From assembly GCA_015178975.1 (NCBI GenBank), contig WHVD01000030.1, forward strand, positions 558,001-622,000: a DNA stretch of 64,000 nt, written 5' to 3'. This DNA comes from Hysterangium stoloniferum. Its lineage: Eukaryota; Basidiomycota; Agaricomycetes; Hysterangiales; Hysterangiaceae. The translations under genes were made by a program, and so were the position numbers. Shown piece by piece: positions 22,386 through 32,968 of this stretch (positions are counted from its first letter, which is position 1; each line of letters begins with the position of its first letter). The notes beneath the pieces are model-generated. The model did no database searches. It had not been told where the DNA came from and saw only the letters and a list, made by a program, of their open reading frames with translations.

Positions 22386-24120
22386 GACAATGGCTAATCA
22401 AATTTGGTTGGAGACAGATGGTGATATAGAAAGGAGTATACATGGATGGTCATGAATGTGGTGATGTGGTGAAGTATCACCAGGAGATTTTCTTGCCAGC
22501 CATGCAAGAGTATGAGAGGAGGATGGTTCACTTTGATGGCCCTGATCTTGTACGAGTTGAGTCTGAACTCAGGGCAGGAGAATGGCCAATTAAAGAATAT
22601 TTTCATGATGAGTCTTCCTTTCACACAAATGACAATGCAAGTCATGTGTGGTGAGTTATCAAAATGTATTAATTTAATCACCTTCATTCATGTCTAAGTC
22701 ACAAAATGACAGGCTACAGGCTGGTGAGCAACCTCTTAGGAAGAAAGGATGTGGGTGATTGATTCACATCTCCAATTTCATTAATAGCCAGAGCAGCCAT
22801 CTCATTGCACAGGGTGATGACAGGAAGATCACATGAGATGTGAGAAGGATTATTTACTGTCATGAATCAATTATTCTTCAATAAAGTCGAATAATATTCT
22901 ACTGATCGAACTCAAAAGCCTCATTTGACGAAGTATATATTCGCCCTGTTGATGAAATAAGAGGCTATTACCAGTCATGAGAACTCATGGAAGTATTTGG
23001 CGAAGAAGTTACGACAAGTTAGATTACTAGTATCACTAATTTACAGATATTTCGACTGACTTCCCTCACTCCTTTCGTAGCCCTTTTATGCTTTTCTTCA
23101 TATCTTTATGACTATGTTATGAACTAATAATGAAATCATACATGATGTCGAAATGAGACATGTTGAAAGAGATTTGATGTTGTCAAATAATGTTCGGGTT
23201 TTGTCGAGTTGAATTCGATGAGTTGAAGAGTTGTTGAAAGTTACCTTTGAATATTTGTGACAGTATTGTGATTTGTGATGGTTGTGACATTTACCCAGGT
23301 GCTAATGGAGATCCTTGGTGGACACATGAGAACCTTCTTGATGAAAGAGGCCATTGACATTTACAACAAAATGAGTCCTGGATATCAGGCACTTTTCATT
23401 TTTGACAACTCATCAGCTCATGCCTTGCTTCCCCCTGATGCACTGAAAGCATTTGAGATGAACAAATCAGATGGTGGAAAGCAACAAAGCAATGTGACAC
23501 CCTTATTCTGCAATCAAATCCTGATGAAACCAAATGAGGGCTCACACAGAAGATGACCACTGCTTCCAGCATGCCAAAAAAAAGTGAAATCTGTTCTTGA
23601 GGAGTGAGGATTTGATGTTACCAGATTGAAAACAAAATGCTCGCCTGTTTGTCCATTTGAGAGCACAGGCTGTTGCATGGTACAACTCCTCAGCCAACAG
23701 GATGATTTTGTTAATCAGGTTTCCATGCTGGAGAAGTTTATTAACAAAGCTGGGCATCTATACATTTTCCTGCCCAAGTTTCATTGTGAGCTCAATCCTA
23801 TTGAAATGGTATGCAAATTTTTAACTTGATTACAATCTCATCAATAATACTTATTTGTCAGTACTGGGGCTGGTGCAAGTACTGATATCTTGAAGTATCA
23901 AAGCCTAACTTTGTAGCAGCCAAGCAAGCTGCTGCTGAGATATTGGACTCATGTCCTGTTGAAGTTCTTCATTGTTTCATCAATAGCTCCTTCATATTCA
24001 TGAGTGCCTAGCATCTAGGATTGAGTGGGAAGGCAGTGGAGTGGGCAGTATGCAGGCAGAAACAACACAGGTCGGTCAGTGTCTCAACAGGTGATGATGG
24101 TGATCAAGGCTGTACTGGTA
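22386..24120 (+). pseudogene. Family C DDE transposase, catalytic part
   Basis: Exons read WLIKFGWRQMV, KGVYMDGHECGDVVKYHQE, HDESSFHTND, GEQPLRKKGCG, PGANGDPWWTHENLLDE, FDNSSAHALLPPDALKAFEM, CSPVCPFESTGCCM, FLPKFHCELNPIEM and WGWCKY. The D of the DES block, the D of FDNSSAH and the E of NPIEM are the plausible catalytic triad. GT-AG introns are visible at 22651-22712 and 23809-23861 (53 bp). A solo LTR (22858-23289) interrupts it, and TGA codons stand where arginine is expected after KKGCG and before DVRRIIY. The N-terminal half is missing here; a candidate is at 5640-6652. Confidence 0.75.
22858..23289 (-). repeat. Solo LTR, family I, with TSD TTTAC
   Basis: 432 bp with perfect 5-bp ends TGTCA/TGACA, flanked by TTTAC at 22853-22857 and 23290-23294. 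Removing the LTR and one TTTAC restores a continuous frame across the transposase (RIIY then PGANGDPWW). A second copy of the same LTR family is at 26027-26488. Orientation is taken from a TATA-like GCATAAAAGGGC on the minus strand. Confidence 0.92.
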
Positions 24121-24889
24121 TAATCATGTAATATGATGGTGCCTAAAAGGGGTACACAATGTTTTCCATTTGTGCCTGCATTGTTGGAGATCCTGCACAT
24201 GGAGGGTCTTGCACAAATTTTTCTTGTAGTAGGTAAATTATCAATGAGCATATGGTGAATGTGTCATATGGGGTTCACAGAGCAAATCAATATCTGAAGA
24301 AGCTTAGTGCACTGTGTGGCAAGTTAAAGAAGGTAAAAGTGGTGTGTTTCTACATAGCTACAATACTTCAAGTTTATATACAGTTGTGGACACACAAACT
24401 CAGAGCAGATTTGGACTTGGACAGTGAAAAGGAGGCTAAAAACAGTGGTCTGAAGTTTTTCCCATGACATTTTCCATGTGCCAAAATTCTGGCTGATTTC
24501 ATAGCATTTTTCTTCAGATATAAAGGTAGAGACCTGTGGATGGATTTTGGGATTTTATGAACAAGGACCCAAAGGGTATACAGAACTGACTTGTACTGTA
24601 TTGATGGTTACAAGTGCATTAGATATATTTTACATGTAGGTATGCATAATATACTATAAAATAAACTGTCTTACCATGACATGGGGTGTGATGTCGACTC
24701 GACAATGTCCACATCCAACAATGGAACACTTACTTCATTCCTGGGCCAGTGTAAGTGAGGTTATTGGTATCTACTAGTATATGGATGTGAGTGATAAAAT
24801 TTCATTATAGCTCAGCTAGTGTACCACCACTTGAATCAATAGACCCTATTGAGAACCTTTGATTGATGATATATTGACCAAAAAAGCCA
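24121..24889. other. No gene recognised
   Basis: AT-rich, CpG-poor DNA between two DDE transposase remnants. A 71-codon plus-strand frame (24252-24467) has no known motif. It may include untranslated ends of the family C element or of the minus-strand transposase to the right. Confidence 0.4.
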
Positions 24890-25470
24890 AGGCCATTGTG
24901 GAGTTCACACATCACCTGTGTAATTTGTACTTTGTAGAACTGAATTTTTGGACCTGGACTTGAGCTTCATGTGTCCTGAGGCCTGACCTGTAAGCTTTGA
25001 TCTAACAAAACGTTCAGTGCTCCTACCTTCTGATCATATGAATGTGCATGAAATGGAGTGCTCTCAGTGGATTTTCTTTAAGGGTATCAAAGTGTAATTG
25101 CAGTTGTCATGAATATACTTCTTGACCATATCCCAAAGAATTCAATAGAATTCAACTCATAGTGAAATTTCAGTAAGAAAAGATATATATGTGACTAGCT
25201 GCTTCAATTGTTATTACCAGAGATTTCTGTTCACTAAAGTCAGGCTGCCACTCAAGGATGCATTTGTTGCAACAAGCATTGACATCAGGATTGCAAGCCT
25301 TTTCACATTTGCCTCAGAGCTGTTGGTGCCACAAGCCATATTCAACAAGAACAGCCTTGACACCTTTTGGTGCATCAGAGTGATCTGTGTGAGTGTGTTA
25401 GGTATCATTCTCAGGCCCCACATATGTCTTCTTTTGCATTACCATCTAGCATCCTGACACCAGTTTCCCT
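24890..25470 (-). pseudogene. Second DDE transposase remnant
   Basis: Minus-strand frames give HTDHSDAPKGVKAVLVEYGL, CEKACNPDVNACCNKCILEW, then FLPKFHYELNSIEFFW with stops in between, followed by DNCNYTFDTLKEN and the C-terminal tail text AYRSGLRTHEAQVQ. The C..C...CC..C cluster and the PKFHYELNSIE motif mark a DDE transposase family related to, but distinct from, family C. Only the C-terminal third survives; the N-terminal side stops near 25470. Confidence 0.6.
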
Positions 25471-25497
25471 CTGGATGTCTGGAGTCCAGAGAGTTCC

Positions 25498-25658
25498 AGA
25501 TATTGAGTGTACAGAAAGATAGAGAGGATAAGAATTAATGAAATACAAATTAATTTGAAGATAAGTTGAGACTAAAACTAAAGAGTAAGTACATGACTAT
25601 GGAAGACTATATAGATGTTCCAATAATTGTACTACAAGTCTGGGAGTATAATAAGACC
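25498..25658 (-). repeat. Decayed B2-type LTR fragment
   Basis: This piece lines up with the solo LTR at 45937-46080: GAGTTCC(A/G)..ATATTGAGTGTACAGAAAGA, then a shared ATTGTACTACAA and ATAATAAGAC. Nearly every CpG of the relative is TG or CA here. It ends where Tc1-like element E1 begins, so E1 inserted into this LTR. Confidence 0.65.
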
Positions 25659-26026
25659 TACAGTAGGGGACAAAACTGTCCCAATGTTTTGATAATTCCC
25701 ATTAAATGTTGTATAACTGATCACATAAATTTCCTAAAATAGTGAAAATATTCTAGCAGATGCCCTAGCGTACTAACTTTCATATTCCCAAGTATTACAT
25801 AATATTGATGTAAATTGGTGTCATAGTGAATATTTAAAATACCCAATCATTGGGACAGTTTTGTCCCATGTTCTTTTGAATCAGATATCTTGTTATTCTA
25901 GTACTTTGTATTGCCTCCCTTGGCCTTTATTACAGCAGCTAGTCTTCTTGGAATACTTTCTATAGGTTTCTGACACTCCTGAGGCTCAATCTTTGGCCAT
26001 TCCACTTCCACCCTCTCCCATAGCTC

Positions 26027-26488
26027 TGTCACAAACATACAAACTCAAATTTCGATAATATTCAATTTAACATTTCTTCGACATTTCTTCAACATTCCTT
26101 CAACATTCCTTTGACTTTCCAAGACTTGACTATTCTTCGACAATATCTTTGACTTGTCTCAGGTTGATGTCATTGATGATTTCACTTTGATATCATATTA
26201 TCATCATAGGTAAATGATATATAGTATATAAGGGCAATGATAGGAACAAAGGAAGTCAGTCAGAAAACCTGTATCATAATTATATTATTACTGTATTATA
26301 TAATCGTCAAACTTTTTCCGAGCCTTTCTTCAACTTATTTATTCATGAGCCTCTGTATCCTATCTTTGCCTCACGCTTTATCAACAGGACGAATTAATAC
26401 TTCGTTGAATGAGGCATCTTTATTCAATATTGTTGAATATTCTTCGATTGTTTATTCAACTTTATTGAGTAAAATTCAATTCATGACA
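26027..26488 (+). repeat. Solo LTR, family I, with TSD AGCTC
   Basis: 462 bp, starts TGTCAC, ends ATGACA, flanked by AGCTC at 26022-26026 and 26489-26493. A TATA-like TATATAAGGG lies near 26222. The reverse complement aligns along its length with 22858-23289; for example both contain GCCTCATT...ACGAAGTAT..ATTCG. It interrupts the transposase C-terminus (VWELV / TELWERVE). Confidence 0.93.
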
Positions 26489-26787
26489 AGCTCCCAAACT
26501 CCCTTTGGTGGCAAAGGATATTTTTGGAGCTGTTTCTTCAGATGGAACCAAAGATGTTCTATGGGATTCAGGTCAGGAGACTGTGCTGGCCAGTCTAACA
26601 TCTGAATATGATTTTCAGAAAACCATTTTTGTGCCATCTTGGATGTGTGTTTAGGGTCATTATCCTGCTGGAAAATGGCCTCACCTGCTGGAATCTCCAA
26701 ATCTTCAATGCTCTGGGACAAAGGCTGAGTCAGGATCTCCACATATTGTGCAGAATCCATCCTTCCTTCAATCTTTGCAAGCATTCT

Positions 26788-27521
26788 GTTAAGAACTGAA
26801 AACTGACTAATGTCGGTGGCCGACAGGGACCGATCGGAAGGACTTGGCTTCAGCTTATGTGCTGCACCCTCGCAAATATCTGTAGTGTGTCCTTAAATTT
26901 TGGACGGGCGAAGACTAATCCTAAAGAGTTCCTTTCAGCAAGATACCGATCAGGACCGAAGGGTAAGTCGAGTGTCGGGCCAAGGGGTCGGGGCCGGGAG
27001 TGGGTGAGCGCACGCAAAAGCGGATGAGGGGATCCTTAGTATGAGACTGTTACAGATGTATGAGGGTATTCTGAGTTGATATTCTGATTGCCTAGTAACT
27101 ACAACTACAGCGGGTTCATATACAAGTATCAAGCGTCTAGGAAATACTAACTAGGAGAAGAGTGGAACAGGGTATTGACAATAAACTCGACTAGGAATGG
27201 GAAGTTTATGATTAGTTCGGAGGCCGATGATAACCGAGAGTGGAATTATGGTAAAAGGAAATAGTTTGAGGACTACAAATATAGATAGACATATGTGAAA
27301 CATAGGATAGAACGGATCAACATAATAAAAGGGACGTATCAAGAGTTTAACCAGATAATACAAGTATATTTTGACATGGGCGTAAACAGAGTTTGATCAC
27401 CGCGAAAGCATACATCAGCATCGGGGGTGATGGTTTCTGATGTGGTGACTTGAGCGATAACTTGAATCGTCGATAGGTGGCGATAACCTCGGGGCCAAAT
27501 GGCTGCGACACGGTCGTAACA
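26788..27521 (-). repeat. Solo LTR, B1 family, with TSD CATTC
   Basis: 734 bp, reads TGTTACGACCGTGTCGCAGC...TTCTTAACA on the minus strand. CATTC flanks both sides (26783-26787 and 27522-27526). Self-primer at 27079-27089; shared box at 26846-26864. It sits inside the E1 transposase between GWNGVG and AKIEGRMD. Confidence 0.95.
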
Positions 27522-27907
27522 CATTCCCACTCCATTCCAACCCATACAGCCCCACACCATGATATTTCCACCTCCATACTTGACTGTAGGTTGGGTTGTC
27601 CTATCAGAAAGTGGTTCTCCAGCTTCCTTCCACACATATTGATGTCCATCTGACCCAATCCTATTGATCTTGGTCTTATCAGACCACAAGTCCCTTTTCC
27701 AATTTTGGTACTTGAGGGCAAAGCTTAACCTGGCCTTTCTATGCTGAGCCTTGAGCAAGGGCCTTTTTCCTTTGACTACAGCTTTTAAACCATGCTGTTC
27801 CAAGGTCCTCCTGACTGTTTTGGATGAGACATGGGATTAATTGATGGAATTGATGAACTGTGTGGCTTGGACAGCATTATCTAGCCTGCCAGAGGTGATT
27901 TGATGTA

Positions 27908-29466
27908 CAGTGAGGGACAAAACCCTTCCAATGATTTTTAGTTGTGCAAATATTCTTGAATAACTCAAGAACCACTGTAGATACAGACCTGAAATTTGGT
28001 GGTTGGTTAGGTCTATACATTATCTACATATGTGCCCTTAAAATATTATGACAACAGCATTAGTATTTCCCATGCTATAAATAAAATAATTACAAAATCA
28101 CATTGGAAGGATTTTGTCCCTGGTATAAAAAGACCACAAATCAAACAATCTAGTACTTGGTATAGCCTCCCTTGGACCTTCAAAACAGCCTCAATCCTTC
28201 CAGGCATACTCTCTATCAAGTTCAGACAAGTAGAGGCAGGGATCTTCTCCCACTCTGTCTGAACCCTCTCCCACAACTCATGGATACTCTTGGGTGCCAC
28301 TTCATACTCTCCCAGCCTCTTTTGAGGTAATACCAGAGGTGTTCAATTGGATTAAGGTCAGCAGACTGAGGTGGCCATACCATGACCACAAATCCATTGT
28401 CTTGCTGAAAGACCACATCTTCTGTGTTCTTGCCATAATACTCCATGGTTGCTTGAAGTTCATCTTCCAGAACGCTAACATAAAGGTCAGCATCCATCCT
28501 TCCATCCATCTTGGTGGAATATCCTGGTCCTTCCCACAACATACAGCCCCACAACATCAGATTTCCTCCTCCAAACTTGACTGTATCCTCAACCAGCCTA
28601 TCACTGAGTCCCTCTACTGCCCTTTTCCACACCCACTTCCTCCCATTTGATCCCAAACAATTGATTTTTATCTCATCTGGCCAAACAATCCTCTTCCAAT
28701 CATCCACAGTCTGGGCCTTGTGTGCCAGAGCAAAGTCCATCCTTGCCTTCCTATGCCTCTTGGTGAGTAAAGGCCTTTTTCTCTTCACCACAGCCCTCAT
28801 TCCAGCCATCTTGAGTGCTCTATGAACAGTCTTCACTGAAATGGACTCTCCAGTCATATTTTGAAGGCTTTTGGTGACCTCAGTGGCATGTTCTGCCTTC
28901 TGAGAAGTGATTTGCTGGATGGAATAATAAATATCTGAGGGAGAAAGCTTGCATGGATGGCCACCAGGTGCTTTGGCAAGTGATGGGCAATAGTTAAAGC
29001 AAATTCTGGATGTAGTAGACAGATCTCTGCCAGTGATTGCAGAGATCTGAGGAGCAGACTTGCCCTTATTAAGCAAAGTGAGAATGTGGCTAACCTGAGC
29101 AGGAGTAAGAGCTTTCATGGTATAGAATGTTGAGTTGTAGGGATGTTGTTGAACTAGAAAGTGAACAGCTATATATATATATCTAATTTTGATAGGTCAC
29201 ATGATTAAACAAAACCTTATTTGCAGATAATCAATAAGGTTTTGTGCCAATCATGTGACTGGGACAAAACCCTTCCAATGTGATTTTGTTATTATTTTAT
29301 TTATAGTGTGGGAAATACTAATACTTATGTCATAATACATATTTTAAGGGCATATAGATAACATATAGACCTAACCAACCACCAAATTTCAGGTCTGTAT
29401 TTACAGTGGTTCTTGAGTTATTTAAGAATCTTTGCACAACTAAAAATCATTGGAAGGGTTCTGTCG
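27908..29466 (-). mobile_element. Tc1-like element E2, right TIR truncated
   Basis: Begins CAGTGAGGGACAAAACCC after TA (27906-27907). The arms, about 200 bp, match those of E4 (55980-57567), each with an inner repeat of the CCTTCCAATG site. The right end stops at GGGTTCTGTC, about 8 bp short of the expected terminus, where another LTR begins. E2 inserted into the N-terminal part of E1. Confidence 0.85.
28139..29118 (-). pseudogene. E2 Tc1/mariner transposase with catalytic deletion
   Basis: Starts MKALTPAQVSHILTLLNKGK with the helix-turn-helix region, then GGHPCKLSPSD, KRKRPLLTKRHRKARMDFAL, WPDEIKINCLGS (first Asp), GGGNLMLWGCM and FQQDN. It then jumps straight to GFVVMVWPPQSADLNPIEH. Relative E4 has 16 extra residues at the jump (DPKHKSKKATN...). 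The lost 48 bp lies between two GACAATG copies, so slippage or recombination is likely. The Asp-Glu spacing is halved, which should abolish catalysis. A later frame change moves the C-terminus (IHELWERVQTEWEKI) to another frame. Confidence 0.85.
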
Positions 29467-30002
29467 TATGATCCTCCTCTGGTCAGTAGGAGAGAGCTTG
29501 GAAGGACATCCTCCTTTCAGGTCTTCTTGTTTGGTGTTTACTTATCTTGTTTCATGTTTGCTAGTTTAAATTTCATTATTACTGGATTTGGTATGTTATA
29601 CATTCCACAGTCTATATAGTCTGGCAGATGTTGTACATACAATCCAGTCAGAAAATCAGCTTAGATTCTCCCCAGTAATCTCAACATTTTCCGCTCTAAT
29701 CTCCTCTTTGAAACACACCGCTATTTACCTCATCGGGGCCCACGGGCTCCAACCTATCTATCACTTGACCTCCAACTCATCTCCACCCGACCCCTCGACT
29801 TCTGTGGGATTCCTGCAGTCAACCCTCTGACCTCACAACCCACCAACTACTCCCAGACTCCCCAGGATTTCCATCCACCTGTCTGAAATTGGACAACATG
29901 ATCTCATGAGAGTGCAGCCTATAAGCTGAAGCCAAGTCCTACCAGCTTTCCTGTGGGTTTCTCCAGAAACTCTCTGATAAGCTCCGCACATGCCTCTTAA
30001 CA
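29467..30002 (+). repeat. LTR fragment, family Y-like
   Basis: From about 29525 it follows the family Y LTR: GGTGTTTACT, ATTACTGGATT(C/T)GGTATG, GGCAGATGTTGTACATACAA, the shared box (29915-29933) and the end CTTAACA. A TATA-like TCTATATAG is at about 29610. It lacks the first part of family Y and has no target duplication, being joined to the broken end of E2. Confidence 0.75.
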
Positions 30003-30150
30003 GTGGGATGGAAAAATAAGGTGCTACAATACAACAAAACAAGTGTCAGGGGCAGTGCTACTGTGAGTGGGGGTACTGATAGTGGGACAATGGATGGTTA
30101 TGAGGCTAAAGCAGCATGCAGGGGTCCAAAATGATTGGGATTCTAACACT
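30003..30150 (-). repeat. LTR fragment, family G (first part)
   Basis: Minus strand reads TGTTAGAATCCCAATC and carries GGACCCCTGC and CTGACACTTGTTTTGTTG blocks also present at the ends of 30578-31011 and 49027-53317. It is a truncated 5' end of a family G LTR lying head-on against the plus-oriented copy to the right. Confidence 0.6.
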
Positions 30151-31277
30151 TAGAATCCCCCTCTTGTCTTAGAGCTTACATGATAATATCTTTGTTTCTT
30201 CAGAGAATTGTTTCATACTGCTAATACCTTTCCTTAGCCTCTGTAGATTACCCTTTTGGCCATCCATCCCATCTCTGTCCTGACACTCTCCCATCACCCA
30301 TTTGACATGTATGTTTTATTTTCTACCTCAAAACCTTTAGAGTGCTTGTGTTTCATCACATTTAATGTTAGTTTGATCCTTGTTCCTTTTCCCACTTCCT
30401 TTGACCCATCATGACTTCTCACTTCCTTGATCAGCCTTCCAATCATCCATCATACTTTTGTATAAAAACCCCATCATGTACACTTTAGTTCTTCAGTTCA
30501 AATATCAACTTAGATTACCCCTTTTGTGTTTAAGCCCTTTTCCTTGCTCCCAATACCTTTCAGACATTGTTGGCCAGTGTCAAGATCTAAGGTCAAAGGG
30601 GGTAAGGGGATTTATGTTAAGGAACCAATGATAGGAATTGTACTAGTCAGGAAGTCTAACTCTATAAAACAAGTGGAGCTTCTTGCATGAACTGTTAAGG
30701 TGCTCCAGTATTTCAAACACAGCAGATAGTACAACAGAGACTAAAGACAACACTTAGCTCAATTGACTGGAGGGCCAAAATACACTAAGAGTCCTGTGGG
30801 TAAGAGTTGTGGCTTGCCAATGACATCTTCAAGAATATTAAGAGAAGAGTATAGGGGACTTAAACAAGAGGAGGGTAATCTACAGAGGGACAGGTGTCAG
30901 GGCACTTCAGGCAGTGACATCATAGTCAGGGATACCAATAGTGGGGTGCTGGGGGGTTATGAGGGCAAAGCAAAGGTGTGGGGGTCCCAAGTGATACAAA
31001 GAATCCTAACAGCCAGCCACAACTCTTATCCTCATGACCCTTAGCATTTTGGCCATCTGGTTGATTCAGCTAAGTATCATCTTCAGTGTAAAATCATACT
31101 ACTTGCTCTTCCTGAAATACCAGAGCACCCTAACAGTTTGTGTGGGGGCACAACACATAAGTTGAAGCCAAGCTCCACTTGTTTTGTAGAATTAGACCTC
31201 CCAGTTACATAAGTATAAAATACCTGTGAGCCCTCCAACATCATTTCTCCCCTTGCCTTTAGACCTTAGATCTTAAC
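30151..31277 (+). repeat. LTR, family G, long form, interrupted
   Basis: Plus-oriented LTR sequence at 30151-30577 and 31017-31277, interrupted by an inverted family G solo LTR. It has a TATA box TGTATAAAAACCCC near 30461, a likely RNA start near CTTCAGTTCAAATATC, the shared box at 31151-31169 and the end ATCTTAACA. The left boundary is unclear. Confidence 0.7.
30578..31011 (-). repeat. Solo LTR, family G, with TSD GCCAG
   Basis: 434 bp, minus orientation (plus strand TGTCAAGATC...ATCCTAACA), flanked by GCCAG at 30573-30577 and 31012-31016. It inserted into a family G LTR of opposite orientation, producing a palindrome whose inner arms include 30578-30850 and 31017-31277. The shared box is degraded in this copy (GGAGCTTCTTGCATGAACTG). 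Confidence 0.9.
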
Positions 31278-32897
31278 AAAACATCATCATGTCCTTGCCC
31301 AACTTTCTCACTCCTATTATAGCCAAAGTCACTCTCCTCAGAGACGACATTATTCCAAATGGAGAGATGCAATGTCCATGGTCTTTTTAGATGCTGTGCT
31401 TTTTGGATTACAGATGATGATGATGCTATTGCTCCCACATCCCCTGCTGCTTCTGTGCTTCCATGCAAACAGATAAGCAAATGGAAGCCATCATCTGGTC
31501 AGTTATTAGTGACTGTCCAAAACAGCTGAGATGGCACTCAAGCCTCAACTTGCACTTATGTTGCATGTTTGGGTTTCTGGGTAAAAATGTCTCTTGATTT
31601 TAATGCCTAGTGCACCCACAGCTATACATAGTGCTTTGAACTAATGTAAAATAAGATATTTGAAGAATATCTTAAGTGAAATATGTTAAAGAAACATTGG
31701 AAAAATTAGAATAAAATATTAGCTGGGTGAGAAGAGAAAAGAAAAGAAAAAACAAGGGAAGATCATGCCTACTCCCACACACATTGATTTCTTTAGTATA
31801 AATCATCAGTCTTGTACACTGCTACTCTTCAGTTCAAACATTGACTTAGAATCCCCTTTTGTCTTTGATTGACCTATGTTCAGCCCCCCCAGAGCATTGT
31901 TTGTACACTCTATACTATTACCTTAGTGACTGGGGTGTTAAGCTAAGTTTTATCTTTTAGTCTCTTACATTTATACTTAGCTTTGAAATCCCAGAGCACC
32001 CAAACCATTGAAAGTTAAGCTCCACTTGTCACAAGCAACTGGAGTTGCTGCTTGCTTATGTATTGACCCCCTTGAAACTTAGTTCTTAATAAGTATGGTG
32101 TGCAGATGTGTTCTTGGATAATACCATGGGCCTTTTCATCTTGCTCCCTCCACTTATGTACTTCTTCTGGATTAGCTTTATTTCCATTTGTGTTTGTCAG
32201 ACACACATCTGCACCAGTGACTGTTCCAAGCACCTTCTGTTTATGAGATTCTACTTCTGAAATTTCTATCTTCCAGCTATGAGAATAAGGCAAACTGATG
32301 TAGTGGTTGACATTTGCTGGAGTTTTGTATAATATCCATAGTGAGATGGGATGAGGGCTGGAGTGGTATGCATGGTGCAGAGCTTATTTGAGTGGATGAC
32401 AGTGGGAAGTCATTCAGAGCAAAAGAAGTTGTTTGGTGTTTAATATGTCTTTAGGTCCCATAACCTGACAAAAACTATATTAGGGCACAAATTTCCCAAA
32501 CTATGTACACACATAATTTAGCCAGATAGTATGTACAGAACTTCCTCAGTCACTGCTTGAAATTGTGAGGTATCATAATAATAAAGTTTTAGTATATATA
32601 TATAAGGTTTAGGTGGAGGCTGTGCTTGCAACAAGGCAGCACTACATATATGGAGATTCAACACAAATTACCAGTGTCAAGAATCTGTAGCATTATTTAT
32701 CTACTGCTATATTTGTCACCATTTAGTACTGTACAATGCCTTGAATGATTTGGTTCCCATCCTTATGTCAGATATGGTTGATTGGCAGCCTAGACTCAAC
32801 TTTAGAGCAGTGCAAATGTGTGATTGTCTCTCACATTTTCTGTGTATATTGAATGTTAATGACTATGTAGAGTTGACTTCACTACTGAGTACCTAAA
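31278..32897. other. Decayed LTR-like DNA, no gene
   Basis: A stretch at about 31790-32030 resembles the 30450-30580 part of the family G LTR (CTTCAGTTCAAACATTGACTTAGAATCCCC, then CCAGAGCACCC). The remainder is AT-rich with no open frame above about 90 codons. I see no gene. Confidence 0.5.
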
Positions 32898-32968
32898 GGA
32901 TTGGTAGCTCAGTGGTAGAGTGTCCAGTCTAGATTACAGATGTCCCAGGTTCAATTCCTGGCCAGTCC
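32898..32968 (+). tRNA. tRNA-like sequence, probably pseudo-tRNA
   Basis: 71 nt with a 7-bp acceptor stem (GGATTGG/CCAGTCC), a 4-bp D stem (GCTC/GAGT), a good A box (TAGCTCAGTGG), a 5-bp T stem (CCAGG/CCTGG) and a good B box (GGTTCAATTCC). The 23 nt between the D and T stems is the normal length, but the 17-nt anticodon region (TCCAG TCTAGAT TACAG) forms almost no stem and lacks U33. No T-run terminator follows closely. It is either a tRNA pseudogene or the head of a tRNA-derived SINE; I do not assign an amino acid. Confidence 0.55.

Larger units (their letters stand above)
25904..27906 (-). pseudogene. E1 Tc1/mariner transposase, split by two solo LTRs
   Basis: Once the LTRs and one copy of each duplication are disregarded, the parts join in frame. 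The order is ITSGRLDNAVQATQF, a TAA, KTVRRTLEQHGLKAVVKGK, WSDKTKINRIGSD (first Asp), GGGNIMVWGCMGWNGVG, FQQDNDPKHTS (second Asp), WPAQSPDLNPIEHLW (Glu), and the end RRLAAVIKAKGGNTKY. Spacing between the second Asp and the Glu fits DD34E. Apart from the TAA and the insertions it keeps the catalytic residues. The N-terminal helix-turn-helix is mostly missing. Confidence 0.85.
25661..27907 (-). mobile_element. Tc1-like element E1, interrupted and truncated
   Basis: The left end is CAGTAGGGGACAAAACTGTC after a TA, with the inverted copy of the inner site at about 25850-25872. A minus-strand transposase is spread over 27906-27522, 26787-26494 and 26021-25904. It is split by a B1-type solo LTR and a family I solo LTR. 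Element E2 begins at 27908, and the E1 N-terminus beyond it is not found, so the right end is lost. Confidence 0.85.
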
